DNA from: Microbacteriaceae bacterium X2B
GTDB taxonomy: Bacteria; Actinomycetota; Actinomycetes; Actinomycetales; Microbacteriaceae
DNA length: 64,000 nt
Direction of reading: 5' to 3'
NCBI GenBank assembly: GCA_005502445.1
Contig: SCPB01000007.1
Location: 20,538 to 84,537 of the forward strand
Positions 16,024-25,434 of the stretch are shown piece after piece. A model generated the notes under the pieces. The model saw nothing but the letters and a program-made list of their open reading frames with translations. It ran no database searches and was not told the origin of the DNA. Position 1 is the stretch's first letter. The number at the start of each line of letters is the position of its first letter. The translations under genes and the position numbers were made by a program.

Positions 16024-16803
16024 ATGCGCACCGCCGCCCTACGGCGGAACAGTCGCCCGGCCGTCCCTCCGGTGGCCGGGGGGCGGCCGGGTCCGTCGAC
16101 GACTCTGCTGCTGCGCGACGAGTCCTCCCGCGGCGCCGTCGGCGATCTCGCCGACTCGGTGCAGCTGCTGGGCGCGATCGCGCGGTCGGAGTCGATCGAC
16201 CGCGTCGTGCGCGTCTACCACCCCTGGCCGACGGTCGCCATGACCCGGCGCGAGAGCCTCATGCCCGGTTTCGACGCCGCGTGCGCAGCGGCCCGCGCGC
16301 GCGGTTTCGAGCCCGTCGTGCGCCCCACGGGCGGCCGGGCCGTCGCGTACGACCCCAGCTGCCTCGTCATCGACATCGTCGAGGCCGAGCGCGGGGGTCG
16401 TGGCGACAATGCGGTCGCTTTCGTCGAGGTGGGGGAGCGCTTCGTGCGCGGACTCCGCCACGCCGGCGTCGACGCACGACTCGGCCCGGTTCCCGGCGAG
16501 TACTGCCCGGGCGACTACAGCGTCAACGCGCGCGGGTCGGTCAAGCTCGTCGGCACCGCACAGCGCGTCGTGCGCGGCGCGCGGCTCGTGAGCGCATCCC
16601 TGCCGCTCGGGCCCGTGGACGCGATCGCCGACGTGCTCACGGCCGTCAACGCCGCGCTCGACTTCGCGTGGGACAGGCGCACGGTCGGCTCGGTCGGTAT
16701 CGAGAACCCCTCCGCCTCGTCGTCGCTCGTCGAGAGCGCGCTCGTCGACAGCATCGCCGGCGCCACGATGCCGGGCACGCTCGCCGAGTTGCTGCGCCCC
16801 TGA
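16024..16803 (+). CDS. Lipoate-protein ligase / lipoyl transferase family protein
   Basis: The 259-residue protein has the BPL_LplA_LipB fold: VVRPTGGRAVAYDPSCLV (the RRxSGGGAV region), YCPGDYSVNARGSVKL with the catalytic-type lysine, and VGTAQRVVRGA, the motif after it. It should attach lipoate or octanoate to the local lipoyl protein, giving the operon its own modifying enzyme. The ATG at 16024 is chosen; GTG at 16018 is an alternative that adds two residues. Neither has a strong ribosome binding site, and the gene starts only 14 bp after the E2 stop. It converges with glpK, leaving 13 bp. Confidence 0.78.
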   Translation: MRTAALRRNSRPAVPPVAGGRPGPSTTLLLRDESSRGAVGDLADSVQLLGAIARSESIDRVVRVYHPWPTVAMTRRESLMPGFDAACAAARARGFEPVVRPTGGRAVAYDPSCLVIDIVEAERGGRGDNAVAFVEVGERFVRGLRHAGVDARLGPVPGEYCPGDYSVNARGSVKLVGTAQRVVRGARLVSASLPLGPVDAIADVLTAVNAALDFAWDRRTVGSVGIENPSASSSLVESALVDSIAGATMPGTLAELLRP

Positions 16804-16816
16804 CCGTCGGGCCCGC

Positions 16817-18322
16817 TCAGCGGCGACGCGCCGGGATCGACCGCGCCGCGGTGACGGCGTCGCGCCATCCCTCGTAGAGCCACTCCCGCTCGTCGGCGCT
16901 CATGCGCGGCTCGAAGACGCGCTGGCACGACCAGCGCTCGGCGATGCTCTCGATGCTCCAGAGCCCGGCCCCGGCGCCGGCGAGGTGCGCGACACCGAGC
17001 GCCGTGCGCTCCAGACCGTGCGGTCGCTCGACCGGGATGCCGAGGATGTCGGCCTGGAACTGGCAGAGGACGTCGTTGACGACCGCGCCGCCGTCGACGC
17101 GCAGGGCGGGGATGCTCACGCCGCCCCGCGCGAGGGCGTCGATGTTGTCGCGGGTCTGATACGCCATCGCCTCGACCGCCGCGCGCACGACGTGGGCCGC
17201 GGTCGACTCGAGCGTGAGGCCGACGATCGTAGCGCGCGCATCCCGATCCCAATGCGGGTCGCACAGGCCCGCGAAGGCGGGCACCATGTACACGCCGCCG
17301 TTGTCGGGAACGCTCGCGGCCAGCGACTCGGTCTGCGCGGCGTACGAGAACAGCCCGAGCTGATCTCTCAGCCACTGGATGGTCTGCCCGCTGTGGAAGA
17401 CGACGCCCTCGGCCTCGTACACGATCCGATCGTCGATCCCCCACGCCACGCTGCTCGACATCCCGTCGAGGATGCGCGGTCGGTCGCCGACATTGACCGT
17501 GAGCACCCCGGCGGTGCCGAAGGTGTTCTTCGCCATTCCCGTCTCGAGGCACGCCTGGCCGAAGAGGCCCGCCTGCTGGTCGCCGAGGATCGCGTGCACG
17601 GGCACCGGCACGGGCGAGTCCCCCGGCAGGACGCCGTCGGCGAGGTCGCCGAACCACGCGTTCGACGGCCGCACCTCGGGCAGGAGGGCGAGCGGGATGC
17701 CGAGCATGCCGCACAGCTCCTCGTCCCACGTCGCCGTGGCGATGTCGAGCAGCGCCGTGCGCGAGGCGGAGCTCGGGTCGGTCGCGTGCGAGGAGCCTCC
17801 CGTGAGGTTCCAGAGCAGCCACGTGTCGACCGTGCCGACCGCGAGAAGGCCGCGTTCGGCATCCTCGCGGACGCCCGGGACGTTCTCGAGCAGCCAGGCG
17901 ATCTTTCCCGCGGAGAAGTACGAGTCGTTGCGCACGCCCGTGCGGCGCCGGAACTCGCCGTCGAGACCCTCGCGCGACCAGCGGCGCACGATGTCGTCGG
18001 TCTGCTTCGACATCCACATGATCGCGTTGTGCACGGGCCGCCCGGTGGCGCGGTTCCAGATCACGCACGACTCCCGATGGGTCGTGAGCCCCACGGCGGC
18101 CACGTCGGCGGCGGTCGCGCCCGCGCGCGCCATGGTCGTGCCGATCGCCGACTCGAGCGAGCCCCACAGCTCGGCCGGGTCGAGCTCGACCCACTCCGGG
18201 CGGGGGAACAGCGGTGTGATCGGCACCGACGATTCGGCGACCGTGTCTCCCGTCTCGTCGACGAGAACGGCGCGGGCGGAGCTCGAGCCCTCGTCGAGGG
18301 CGAGCACGTAGCGGCGGCTCAT
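16817..18322 (-). CDS. glpK: Glycerol kinase-like FGGY kinase
   Basis: The 501-residue protein aligns by eye with E. coli GlpK throughout: LALDEGSSSARAVLVDE at the start, TTHRESCVIWN (Arg-Glu that bind glycerol), NAIMWMSKQTDD, SYFSAGKIAWLL, ILGDQQAGLFGQA with the catalytic Asp, and AKNTFGTAGVL. It makes sn-glycerol 3-phosphate, which GlpD, encoded just upstream, would oxidise. THRES in place of NQRET is a small deviation, so a related polyol is possible. It is the last gene of an operon that begins with a ribose-type ABC importer, an arrangement also known from erythritol operons with related kinase and dehydrogenase genes. Confidence 0.85.
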   Translation of the reverse strand: MSRRYVLALDEGSSSARAVLVDETGDTVAESSVPITPLFPRPEWVELDPAELWGSLESAIGTTMARAGATAADVAAVGLTTHRESCVIWNRATGRPVHNAIMWMSKQTDDIVRRWSREGLDGEFRRRTGVRNDSYFSAGKIAWLLENVPGVREDAERGLLAVGTVDTWLLWNLTGGSSHATDPSSASRTALLDIATATWDEELCGMLGIPLALLPEVRPSNAWFGDLADGVLPGDSPVPVPVHAILGDQQAGLFGQACLETGMAKNTFGTAGVLTVNVGDRPRILDGMSSSVAWGIDDRIVYEAEGVVFHSGQTIQWLRDQLGLFSYAAQTESLAASVPDNGGVYMVPAFAGLCDPHWDRDARATIVGLTLESTAAHVVRAAVEAMAYQTRDNIDALARGGVSIPALRVDGGAVVNDVLCQFQADILGIPVERPHGLERTALGVAHLAGAGAGLWSIESIAERWSCQRVFEPRMSADEREWLYEGWRDAVTAARSIPARRR

Positions 18323-18348
18323 GCCGTGATCCTCTCGCAGTCTCGCCG

Positions 18349-19977
<1,629 letters not shown>

Positions 19978-20052
19978 GCGAGTGGCTCCTGGTCGGATCG
20001 GGTGGCGGTTATGACGAGTATCGGGGAGGTGGGGGCGCGAGGCCCGCGGCGG

Positions 20053-21078
20053 CTAGTGCCCGCCCTGCGCTCTGCTCGCACGGCGGTCGGTCATGACCGC
20101 AGCGACGATGACGGCGCCGAGGACGACGGGCTGGAGGTTGGGCGAGACGTTGAGCAGCGACATGCCGTTGTTGAGCACGCCGATGATGAGCAGGCCCACG
20201 AAGGTGCCCAGCAGACTGCCCGAGCCTCCCGCGAGGCTCGCGCCGCCGATCACGACGACGGCGATGACGTTGAGCAGGTCGGAGCCGCCCGCTGTCGGCT
20301 GGGCCGAGTCGAGGCGCGAGGTCACGAGCAGCCCCGCGACGGCCGCGAGGAGGCCGGCGATCGTGTACACGGCGAGCTTCGTGCGACGGATGGGGATGCC
20401 GCTCAATCGCGCGACCTCCTCGTTGCCGCCGATCGCGTAGAGCGCGCGCCCGCTCGGGCGGAAGCGCAACCAGAACGCGGCGACGAGGAACACGAGCACG
20501 AGGATGATGCCCTGAAGCGGGATTCCCGCGAAACTCGTGGTGGTGAGGGCGAGGAACCAGTCGGGGAAGCCGTTGACGGGGTTGCCGCCCGTCACGAACA
20601 CGGCCAGGCCCGCGGCGGCCGACATCGTGGCGAGCGTCGCGATGAAGGGCTGGAGCTTGCCGTAGGTCGCGAGCACGCCGTTGAGGAGGCCGATGAGCGC
20701 CCCCACGAGCAGGCCCACGGGCAGCGCGAGCTCGAAGGGCCAGCCGGCGTATCCGTACAGCCAGCCCATGCTCATCATGCTCAGGGCGAGCACAGCGCCG
20801 ACCGAGAGGTCGATGCCGCCGATGATGATGACGAGAAGGGCGCCGACCGACATGATGCCGATGGCCGAGATCTGGGTGAGGATGTTGAGCAGGTTGCGCG
20901 GCGTCAGGAAGTAGGGCGACATGAACGACAGCGCGACGAAGATCACGACGAGGCCCACGAGCGGTCCCGGGATCCGTGAGGCGATCGCGGCGACCGTCGT
21001 GGAGGTCGAGCGCGACTTCTGAGTCGTCGCGGCGGCGTCGTCGAGTCGTGGCGCCGGCGCCTCGTTCGTGCTGGTCAT
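20053..21078 (-). CDS. Ribose-type ABC transporter permease (second importer)
   Basis: The 341-residue RbsC-type permease has a Ser/Thr/Ala-rich N-terminus of about 40 residues and then about ten hydrophobic segments. Marks are IIIGGIDLSVGAVLAL and VVIGGASLAGGSG. The ATG at 21078 is preceded by GGAGCAGAAG; an upstream in-frame extension to 21570 overlaps the ATPase gene and is arginine-rich shadow sequence. It should work as a homodimer because the operon has no other permease gene. The neighbours are the ATPase upstream and glpD downstream. Confidence 0.87.
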   Translation of the reverse strand: MTSTNEAPAPRLDDAAATTQKSRSTSTTVAAIASRIPGPLVGLVVIFVALSFMSPYFLTPRNLLNILTQISAIGIMSVGALLVIIIGGIDLSVGAVLALSMMSMGWLYGYAGWPFELALPVGLLVGALIGLLNGVLATYGKLQPFIATLATMSAAAGLAVFVTGGNPVNGFPDWFLALTTTSFAGIPLQGIILVLVFLVAAFWLRFRPSGRALYAIGGNEEVARLSGIPIRRTKLAVYTIAGLLAAVAGLLVTSRLDSAQPTAGGSDLLNVIAVVVIGGASLAGGSGSLLGTFVGLLIIGVLNNGMSLLNVSPNLQPVVLGAVIVAAVMTDRRASRAQGGH

Positions 21079-21122
21079 TGCTTCTGCTCCTTCGGGCGCC
21101 TCTTCGCGTTGGATGCTGGTGG

Positions 21123-22682
21123 TCAGTTCTCTGCGTCGATCTCTGCGTCGGCGTGGCCGCGCAGGGCGAGTCGCATGACGGCTTCGGGAGTGGCCTGATC
21201 CCGATCGAGGATGCCCTGCTGCCGTCCCGCTGCCATGACGAGCACGCGGTGCGAGAGGCCGAGCACCTCCTCGAGCTCGGACGAGACGACGATGACCGCG
21301 ACGCCCTCTGCCGCGAGGCGGCGGATGGTGTCGTAGATGGTCATCTTGGCGCCGACATCGACCCCGCGCGTGGGTTCGTCGAGGATGAGCACGTCGGGGC
21401 GCTTGATGAGCCACTTGCCGAGCAGCACCTTCTGCTGGTTGCCGCCGGACAGGTGCCGCACCGGGATATCGGTGCGCCCGCGGATGTCGAGGAACTCGCG
21501 CTGCTTGCGCGCGACACGTTCGAGCACGCCCCTCGTGACGAGGCCCCGGCGGGCGAGATGCTTCTCCCACGGCAAGGTCATGTTGTCCGCGCCCGGGCGG
21601 TCGAGGTTGAGCCCCTGGTTCTTCCGGTCCTCCGGCACCATGGCGATGCCCGCCCGGATCGAGGCGGCCGGGTTCGCGATCGTCGTCGGCGTTCCGCCGA
21701 CGAGGATCTCGCCGGCGGTCGCGCGGTCGGAGCCGGCGATCGTACGCACCATCTCAGTGCGGCCTGCGCCGATGAGGCCCGCGACTCCGAGGATCTCGCC
21801 CTTGTTGACCGTGAAGGAGACGCCCTCGAACGCACCGGCGCGCGCGAGGTCGCGGACTTCGATCGCGACCTCGGCGCCGCGCTCGGGCGGAGCCGAGTGG
21901 CCGTAGGTGAAATCGCGACCGACCATCGCGCGCACGATCTCGCTCTTCGCGACCGCTCCGGTCGACCATGCTGCGACGCGACGCCCGTCGCGCAGGCACA
22001 CGATCGAGTCGGCGACGCGGGTGATCTCGTCGAGCTTGTGCGAGATGTAGACGATTCCGACGCCGTCGGCGCGCAGCAGGTCGATCTGGTCGAAGACGCG
22101 AGCCGTCTCCGATTCGCCCAGAGACGCGGATGGCTCGTCGAAGATGACGAAGCGGGGCGAGCGCGTGAGGGCCCGCGCGATCTCGATCTCCTGCTGAGCG
22201 GCGATCGACAGCCCGCGTACGGCTCGTCGGGGGTCGATGTGCGAGCCGAGCAGTCGCAGCACTCGGCGCGACTCCTCTTCGATCTGCGCGCGATCGACGA
22301 CGCCGCGACGCCGGGGGAGGCGGCCGAGGAAGATGTTCTCGGAGACCGACAGATCCGGGATCATCCGGATCTCCTGATGGATGAGGGCCACCCCGGCGCG
22401 CAACGCGTCGCCGGGGGAGCGGGGCTCGTAGGCCTCGCCGTCGATCGTCATGGTGCCCGCGTCGGGCTGGACCATTCCCGCGATCATCGCTGAGGTCGTG
22501 GACTTGCCCGCGCCGTTCTCTCCTACGAGCCCGACGACGCTGCCGGGGGTGAGCGCGATGTCGACGCCGTCGACGACGGTCACGCCACCGTAGGTCTTGG
22601 TGAGGCCGCTGCACACGAGTCCGCTGCCGGGGGTGGCCGCGGTGGCCGCCTCGGCGAGGAGTGCGGGGGTCTGAGGGTTCAT
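21123..22682 (-). CDS. Ribose-type ABC transporter ATPase (second importer)
   Basis: The 519-residue protein has two ABC domains. Domain 1: Walker A GENGAGKST, signature LSIAAQQEIEIA, Walker B FVIFDEPSASL. Domain 2: GLIGAGRTE in place of Walker A as in all RbsA-like proteins, signature LSGGNQQKVLLG and Walker B LILDEPTRGVDVG. Unlike the first importer of the window, the glutamate of domain 2 is present. It drives import of the ligand of the binding protein at 22767-23765. A hairpin lies between that gene and this one. Confidence 0.9.
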   Translation of the reverse strand: MNPQTPALLAEAATAATPGSGLVCSGLTKTYGGVTVVDGVDIALTPGSVVGLVGENGAGKSTTSAMIAGMVQPDAGTMTIDGEAYEPRSPGDALRAGVALIHQEIRMIPDLSVSENIFLGRLPRRRGVVDRAQIEEESRRVLRLLGSHIDPRRAVRGLSIAAQQEIEIARALTRSPRFVIFDEPSASLGESETARVFDQIDLLRADGVGIVYISHKLDEITRVADSIVCLRDGRRVAAWSTGAVAKSEIVRAMVGRDFTYGHSAPPERGAEVAIEVRDLARAGAFEGVSFTVNKGEILGVAGLIGAGRTEMVRTIAGSDRATAGEILVGGTPTTIANPAASIRAGIAMVPEDRKNQGLNLDRPGADNMTLPWEKHLARRGLVTRGVLERVARKQREFLDIRGRTDIPVRHLSGGNQQKVLLGKWLIKRPDVLILDEPTRGVDVGAKMTIYDTIRRLAAEGVAVIVVSSELEEVLGLSHRVLVMAAGRQQGILDRDQATPEAVMRLALRGHADAEIDAEN

Positions 22683-22721
22683 CGCCGCGTCCTTCGTGAG
22701 TCGTGTGTCGATGGAGATTGA

Positions 22722-22759
22722 GCCTGCGGGGCCGTGGCGAGAGCCGCGACCCCGCAGGC
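22722..22759 (-). terminator. Hairpin between binding-protein and ATPase genes
   Basis: GCCTGCGGGG (22722-22731) pairs perfectly with CCCCGCAGGC (22750-22759), and the 18-nt loop can form a further short stem. No T-run follows on the coding strand. As with the hairpins at 1581-1621 and 31041-31089, it lies directly after a binding-protein gene and may raise its mRNA level above that of the membrane parts. Confidence 0.55.
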
Positions 22760-22766
22760 GGGTCGA

Positions 22767-23765
22767 CTACTTGAAGTCGGGGCCGTAGAACTTCGCCGGG
22801 TCGTTGTCGGCGACGTTCTCCTTCGTCACGAGCACCGTGTCCTGGTACTGGAGCTCGGGGACCGAGTCCCCGTCGCCCTCGAGGATCGAGATGGCGTTCT
22901 GCACGGCGATCTGACCCATGAGGTACGGCTGCTGGGCCATCGTGGCCTGCACGAGACCCTCGTCGATCGCGTCGAACATCGTCGGGAAGCCGTCGATGCC
23001 CCCGAAGGTGAGCCCGTCGCGACCCGCTTGCTTCGCCGCCTTGGCAGCGCCGAGCGCCATCGCGTCGCTCTCGCCGAAGATCGCCTTGAGGTTCGGGTTC
23101 GCGGTCAGGATGTTCTGGCTCGCCTCGAACGCCTGCGTCTCGTCCCAGCCCGCCGACTCCCAGGCGACGACCGTCACGTCGGGGTTCTCATCGAGAGCCT
23201 TCTTGCAGCCCTCGGTGCGCTGCAGCTCGGCGGTCGCGCCGAGCGGGCCCTGGAGGACGGCGATGTCGCCGGCGTTGCCGATCTGGTCGAACATCCACGT
23301 GCAGAGCTCGTAGGCCGCCTTGACGCTGTCGGTGGCGATGTACGTGGCGAGCTTCCCGTCGCCCGATTCGGGCTTCTGGTCGACGGCGACGACTGGAACC
23401 CCCGCGTCGTTCGCGAGCTTCACGCCCGCGGCTGCGGCGGTCGCGTCCTGGGGGGTGTAGATGAGCACGCCGACGTTCTGCGTGATGAGGTCCTGGACCT
23501 GGTTGACCTGCTTGGTGGCGTCGTTGTCGGCCGACAGCACGACGAGCTCGTAGCCGGCTTCCTCCGCTGCCTGCTCCATGCCGTCGACGGCGGCGACGTA
23601 GAAGAGCGACTTCTGGTCGGCGATCGAGACGCCGATGACCTTGCTGCCGCTCGCCTCGCCCTCGGCGGGCGCCGGGACGGTCGAGCTGCAGGCAGCGAGG
23701 GCGATTGCTCCGACAGAGGCCATCGCCAGGGCGGTGAGGCCTCGGTGCAGGGTGCGCTTGTTCAT
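22767..23765 (-). CDS. Sugar/polyol ABC transporter substrate-binding lipoprotein (second importer)
   Basis: The 332-residue protein has a signal peptide ending IALAACSS (lipobox, Cys near residue 26) and the type 1 periplasmic binding fold: VIGVSIADQKSLFYVAAVDGM at the start, DGMEQAAEEAGYEL, and NDAGVPVVAVDQKPESG. It belongs to the ribose-binding group (Peripla_BP_4). The ATG at 23765 has AAGGGAGA upstream; the longer frame to 23813 includes non-signal sequence. It is the first gene of the importer-glpD-glpK operon and is preceded by a clear promoter and inverted repeat. The ligand may be glycerol or a C4-C5 polyol; that is inferred from the kinase and dehydrogenase genes. Confidence 0.88.
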   Translation of the reverse strand: MNKRTLHRGLTALAMASVGAIALAACSSTVPAPAEGEASGSKVIGVSIADQKSLFYVAAVDGMEQAAEEAGYELVVLSADNDATKQVNQVQDLITQNVGVLIYTPQDATAAAAGVKLANDAGVPVVAVDQKPESGDGKLATYIATDSVKAAYELCTWMFDQIGNAGDIAVLQGPLGATAELQRTEGCKKALDENPDVTVVAWESAGWDETQAFEASQNILTANPNLKAIFGESDAMALGAAKAAKQAGRDGLTFGGIDGFPTMFDAIDEGLVQATMAQQPYLMGQIAVQNAISILEGDGDSVPELQYQDTVLVTKENVADNDPAKFYGPDFK

Positions 23766-23841
23766 TTCAGTTTCTCCCTTGAAACGTCCGATGTGTGATT
23801 CGTGCTGTGGCACCGGGCTGTGGTGGCGACGGTTCCGGATA

Positions 23842-23872
23842 ATTATGCATTTTACGCATGACCATGCATAAT
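23842..23872. promoter_or_regulatory. Operator candidate ATTATGCAT-N13-ATGCATAAT
   Basis: Two perfectly complementary 9-bp arms (23842-23850 and 23864-23872) are centred 22 bp apart, two helical turns, with a third ATGCGT-like core between them. The element starts 6 bp after the -10 box of the importer promoter, so a bound protein would block the start point. Its AT-rich sequence stands out from the surroundings. The regulator is not identified. Confidence 0.65.
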
Positions 23873-23878
23873 GAGTAG

Positions 23879-23907
23879 AGCGTACGGTCGGCGGAAACGC
23901 CTGTCAA
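23879..23907 (-). promoter_or_regulatory. Sigma70-type promoter of the second importer-glpD-glpK operon
   Basis: On the minus strand TTGACA (23907-23902) and TACGCT (23884-23879) are 17 bp apart. The predicted start point near 23872 coincides with the first arm of the inverted repeat. The leader to the ATG at 23765 is about 105 nt. This is the third promoter of the catabolic region with a consensus-like -35 and 17-bp spacer. Confidence 0.75.
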
Positions 23908-23988
23908 GAGCGACGACCCGTCGCTCCCCTCGTCGAGCGCCTGATCACTGCCCGCCGCCTTCTGCCGCCGCCGAGTAGCGTGGAACGC

Positions 23989-24621
23989 ATGGCCGACCGA
24001 CACCACCGACCCGTGCGGGTGCCGACCGCCCACTTCGAGGCTTACGAGGGGGGCCTGGACCCGGCGGTGACGCTGCGCATCGCGCACGACAGCGCGCGGG
24101 CGCTCATGCATCGAGTGCGCGGCAGCGACGACCCCGACCTCGTCGAGCGCACGGTCGCCTACACCGACGAGCACGGTCTCGAGACGCTCGCCGAGCTGTG
24201 GTCGCGCGCCGCCGCCCGATCGCTGCCCGGCGCCCTCTGGCGGCTCTCGCTGCTGCGCGCTCTCATCCGCGCCGATCCGCTGGGTACGTCGCTGCTGTTC
24301 CAGCGCGGCAGCGAGGTGCTGCCGACGGTGGATGTCGTGGTCGCCGGAGCGGAAGCACCCACCGGCCCCGATCAGATCCGCGATCTCGCCGACCAGGTTC
24401 TGCGCGGTGCCTACCTCGGAGACTTCGCGATCGCGCTCGAGCGCGCTGCCGCGTTCTGCCGCACGGCGGCGGCTGGTGCCGCGGATCTCGCCGACGACGC
24501 CGACGCCGCGGTCGACGATCCCCGCGCGGCCGAGCTCACCGACCGCGCCGCACGCCTCGCCTCGTCGGCCCGCGACTTCGCCGCGTGCGCGCGCCTGGAG
24601 CGCGCCGGCGACCTCGACTGA
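23989..24621 (+). CDS. Conserved actinobacterial protein of unknown function
   Basis: The 210-residue soluble protein opens with PVRVPTAHFEAYEGGLDP and contains WSRAAARSLPGALWRLSLLR and VLRGAYLGDFAIALERAAAF. From memory similar proteins are common in Microbacteriaceae and are sometimes labelled as an RNA polymerase beta-like protein without support; no catalytic motif is visible. It is mainly helical and alanine-rich. A TAGCGT box (23976-23981) lies 7 nt before the ATG, suggesting a leaderless mRNA. It is divergent from the importer operon and not obviously linked to it. Confidence 0.7.
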   Translation: MADRHHRPVRVPTAHFEAYEGGLDPAVTLRIAHDSARALMHRVRGSDDPDLVERTVAYTDEHGLETLAELWSRAAARSLPGALWRLSLLRALIRADPLGTSLLFQRGSEVLPTVDVVVAGAEAPTGPDQIRDLADQVLRGAYLGDFAIALERAAAFCRTAAAGAADLADDADAAVDDPRAAELTDRAARLASSARDFAACARLERAGDLD

Positions 24622-24720
24622 CCCGCGTGCGATCGCCCGCGGTCGGCCGCGAGCCACGCCCGGGCGCCCATGCTGGCAGTTGCCGGAATAGCGCCCGACC
24701 GGCCGCCGTTACACTCGACA

Positions 24721-24853
24721 GTGCCGGTCCGCAGTAACCCCGGGCTCCAACTTCAGCCGCTTCGAGCGGCCACGCGCCGAGAGGCGTTCTGCGGGCCGGC
24801 ACTTCTGCGCCCGGCCCTCTCCGGTTCTCCTCGAACCTGAGAGTCCGCCGGGC
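24721..24853 (+). ncRNA. Candidate structured RNA leader upstream of the cupredoxin gene
   Basis: A closing stem of 14 bp (24721-24734 with 24789-24802, one G-U pair) encloses two small hairpins: GCCGC-TTCGA-GCGGC (24756-24770) and a GAGA-loop hairpin (24774-24787). A second long hairpin follows: GCCCGGC (24809-24815) with GCCGGGC (24847-24853), continued inside by CTCTC/GAGAG and GGTTC/GAACC. A TACACT box (24710-24715) would start transcription at the first base of the closing stem. The cupredoxin ATG lies at 24902 with no good ribosome binding site. I do not recognise a known riboswitch; it could be a cis-regulatory leader or a small RNA. Confidence 0.45.
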
Positions 24854-24901
24854 TCTCCCCGTCAGTGCAAACCACCGGAGCGAGGGTGCCGAACCCCTTG
24901 C

Positions 24902-25381
24902 ATGTCAACCGCACCTCGGAACCTCCGCTTCGGCACGACGACCATCGCCGGCCTGCTGATGCTCCCTGCCGCCCTCCTCGTACTCGCGGGCTGCGCCGAC
25001 TCGGCGCCCTCCGCGAGTGCTCCGGGGCAGCAGAGCGAATCAGCGCCGGCCGACGAGTCGCTCATGCCGGGCGAGAACGAGGTGATCACGATCGGGCTGA
25101 AGTTCATGCCCGAGACGATCACCGTTCCCGTCGGCACCACGGTGACGTGGCGCAACGGCGAGACCATCGGGCACACGATCACGTCGGGTGCCTGGGGCGA
25201 CGTCAACGAGAGCACGGGCATCCGCGGTTCGCAGTCGGCTGACGGCCTGTTCGATCACGCGCTCGCGCCGATGGGGCAGGACGGCGACACGTTCACCTTC
25301 ACCTTCGACGAGCCGGGGGAGTACCCGTACTTCTGCCAGCCGCACCTGGCCATGAACGCCAAGGTCATCGTCGAGGGTTAG
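24902..25381 (+). CDS. Cupredoxin-domain (plastocyanin/azurin-like) lipoprotein
   Basis: The 159-residue protein has a signal peptide ending LLVLAGC (lipobox Cys near residue 31), a Ser/Ala-rich linker and one cupredoxin domain of about 100 residues. Type 1 copper ligands are visible: His in ETIGHTITSG and Cys-His-Met in YPYFCQPHLAMNAKV. It probably binds copper and carries electrons, or buffers copper, on the outer face of the membrane. A structured leader precedes it and no clear Shine-Dalgarno is seen. A four-histidine helical lipoprotein follows 53 bp downstream, probably in the same unit. Confidence 0.85.
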   Translation: MSTAPRNLRFGTTTIAGLLMLPAALLVLAGCADSAPSASAPGQQSESAPADESLMPGENEVITIGLKFMPETITVPVGTTVTWRNGETIGHTITSGAWGDVNESTGIRGSQSADGLFDHALAPMGQDGDTFTFTFDEPGEYPYFCQPHLAMNAKVIVEG

Positions 25382-25434
25382 CGTCCGAACATTCCGCACT
25401 CGCATCACACACCATTCACACAAGGAGTCTCACC

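Noticed and set aside
24721..24895. TPP riboswitch or SRP RNA, because GAACCTGA and CTGAGA occur in the leader
   Set aside because: The full TPP core and the conserved SRP loop sequences are absent; only short chance matches are present.
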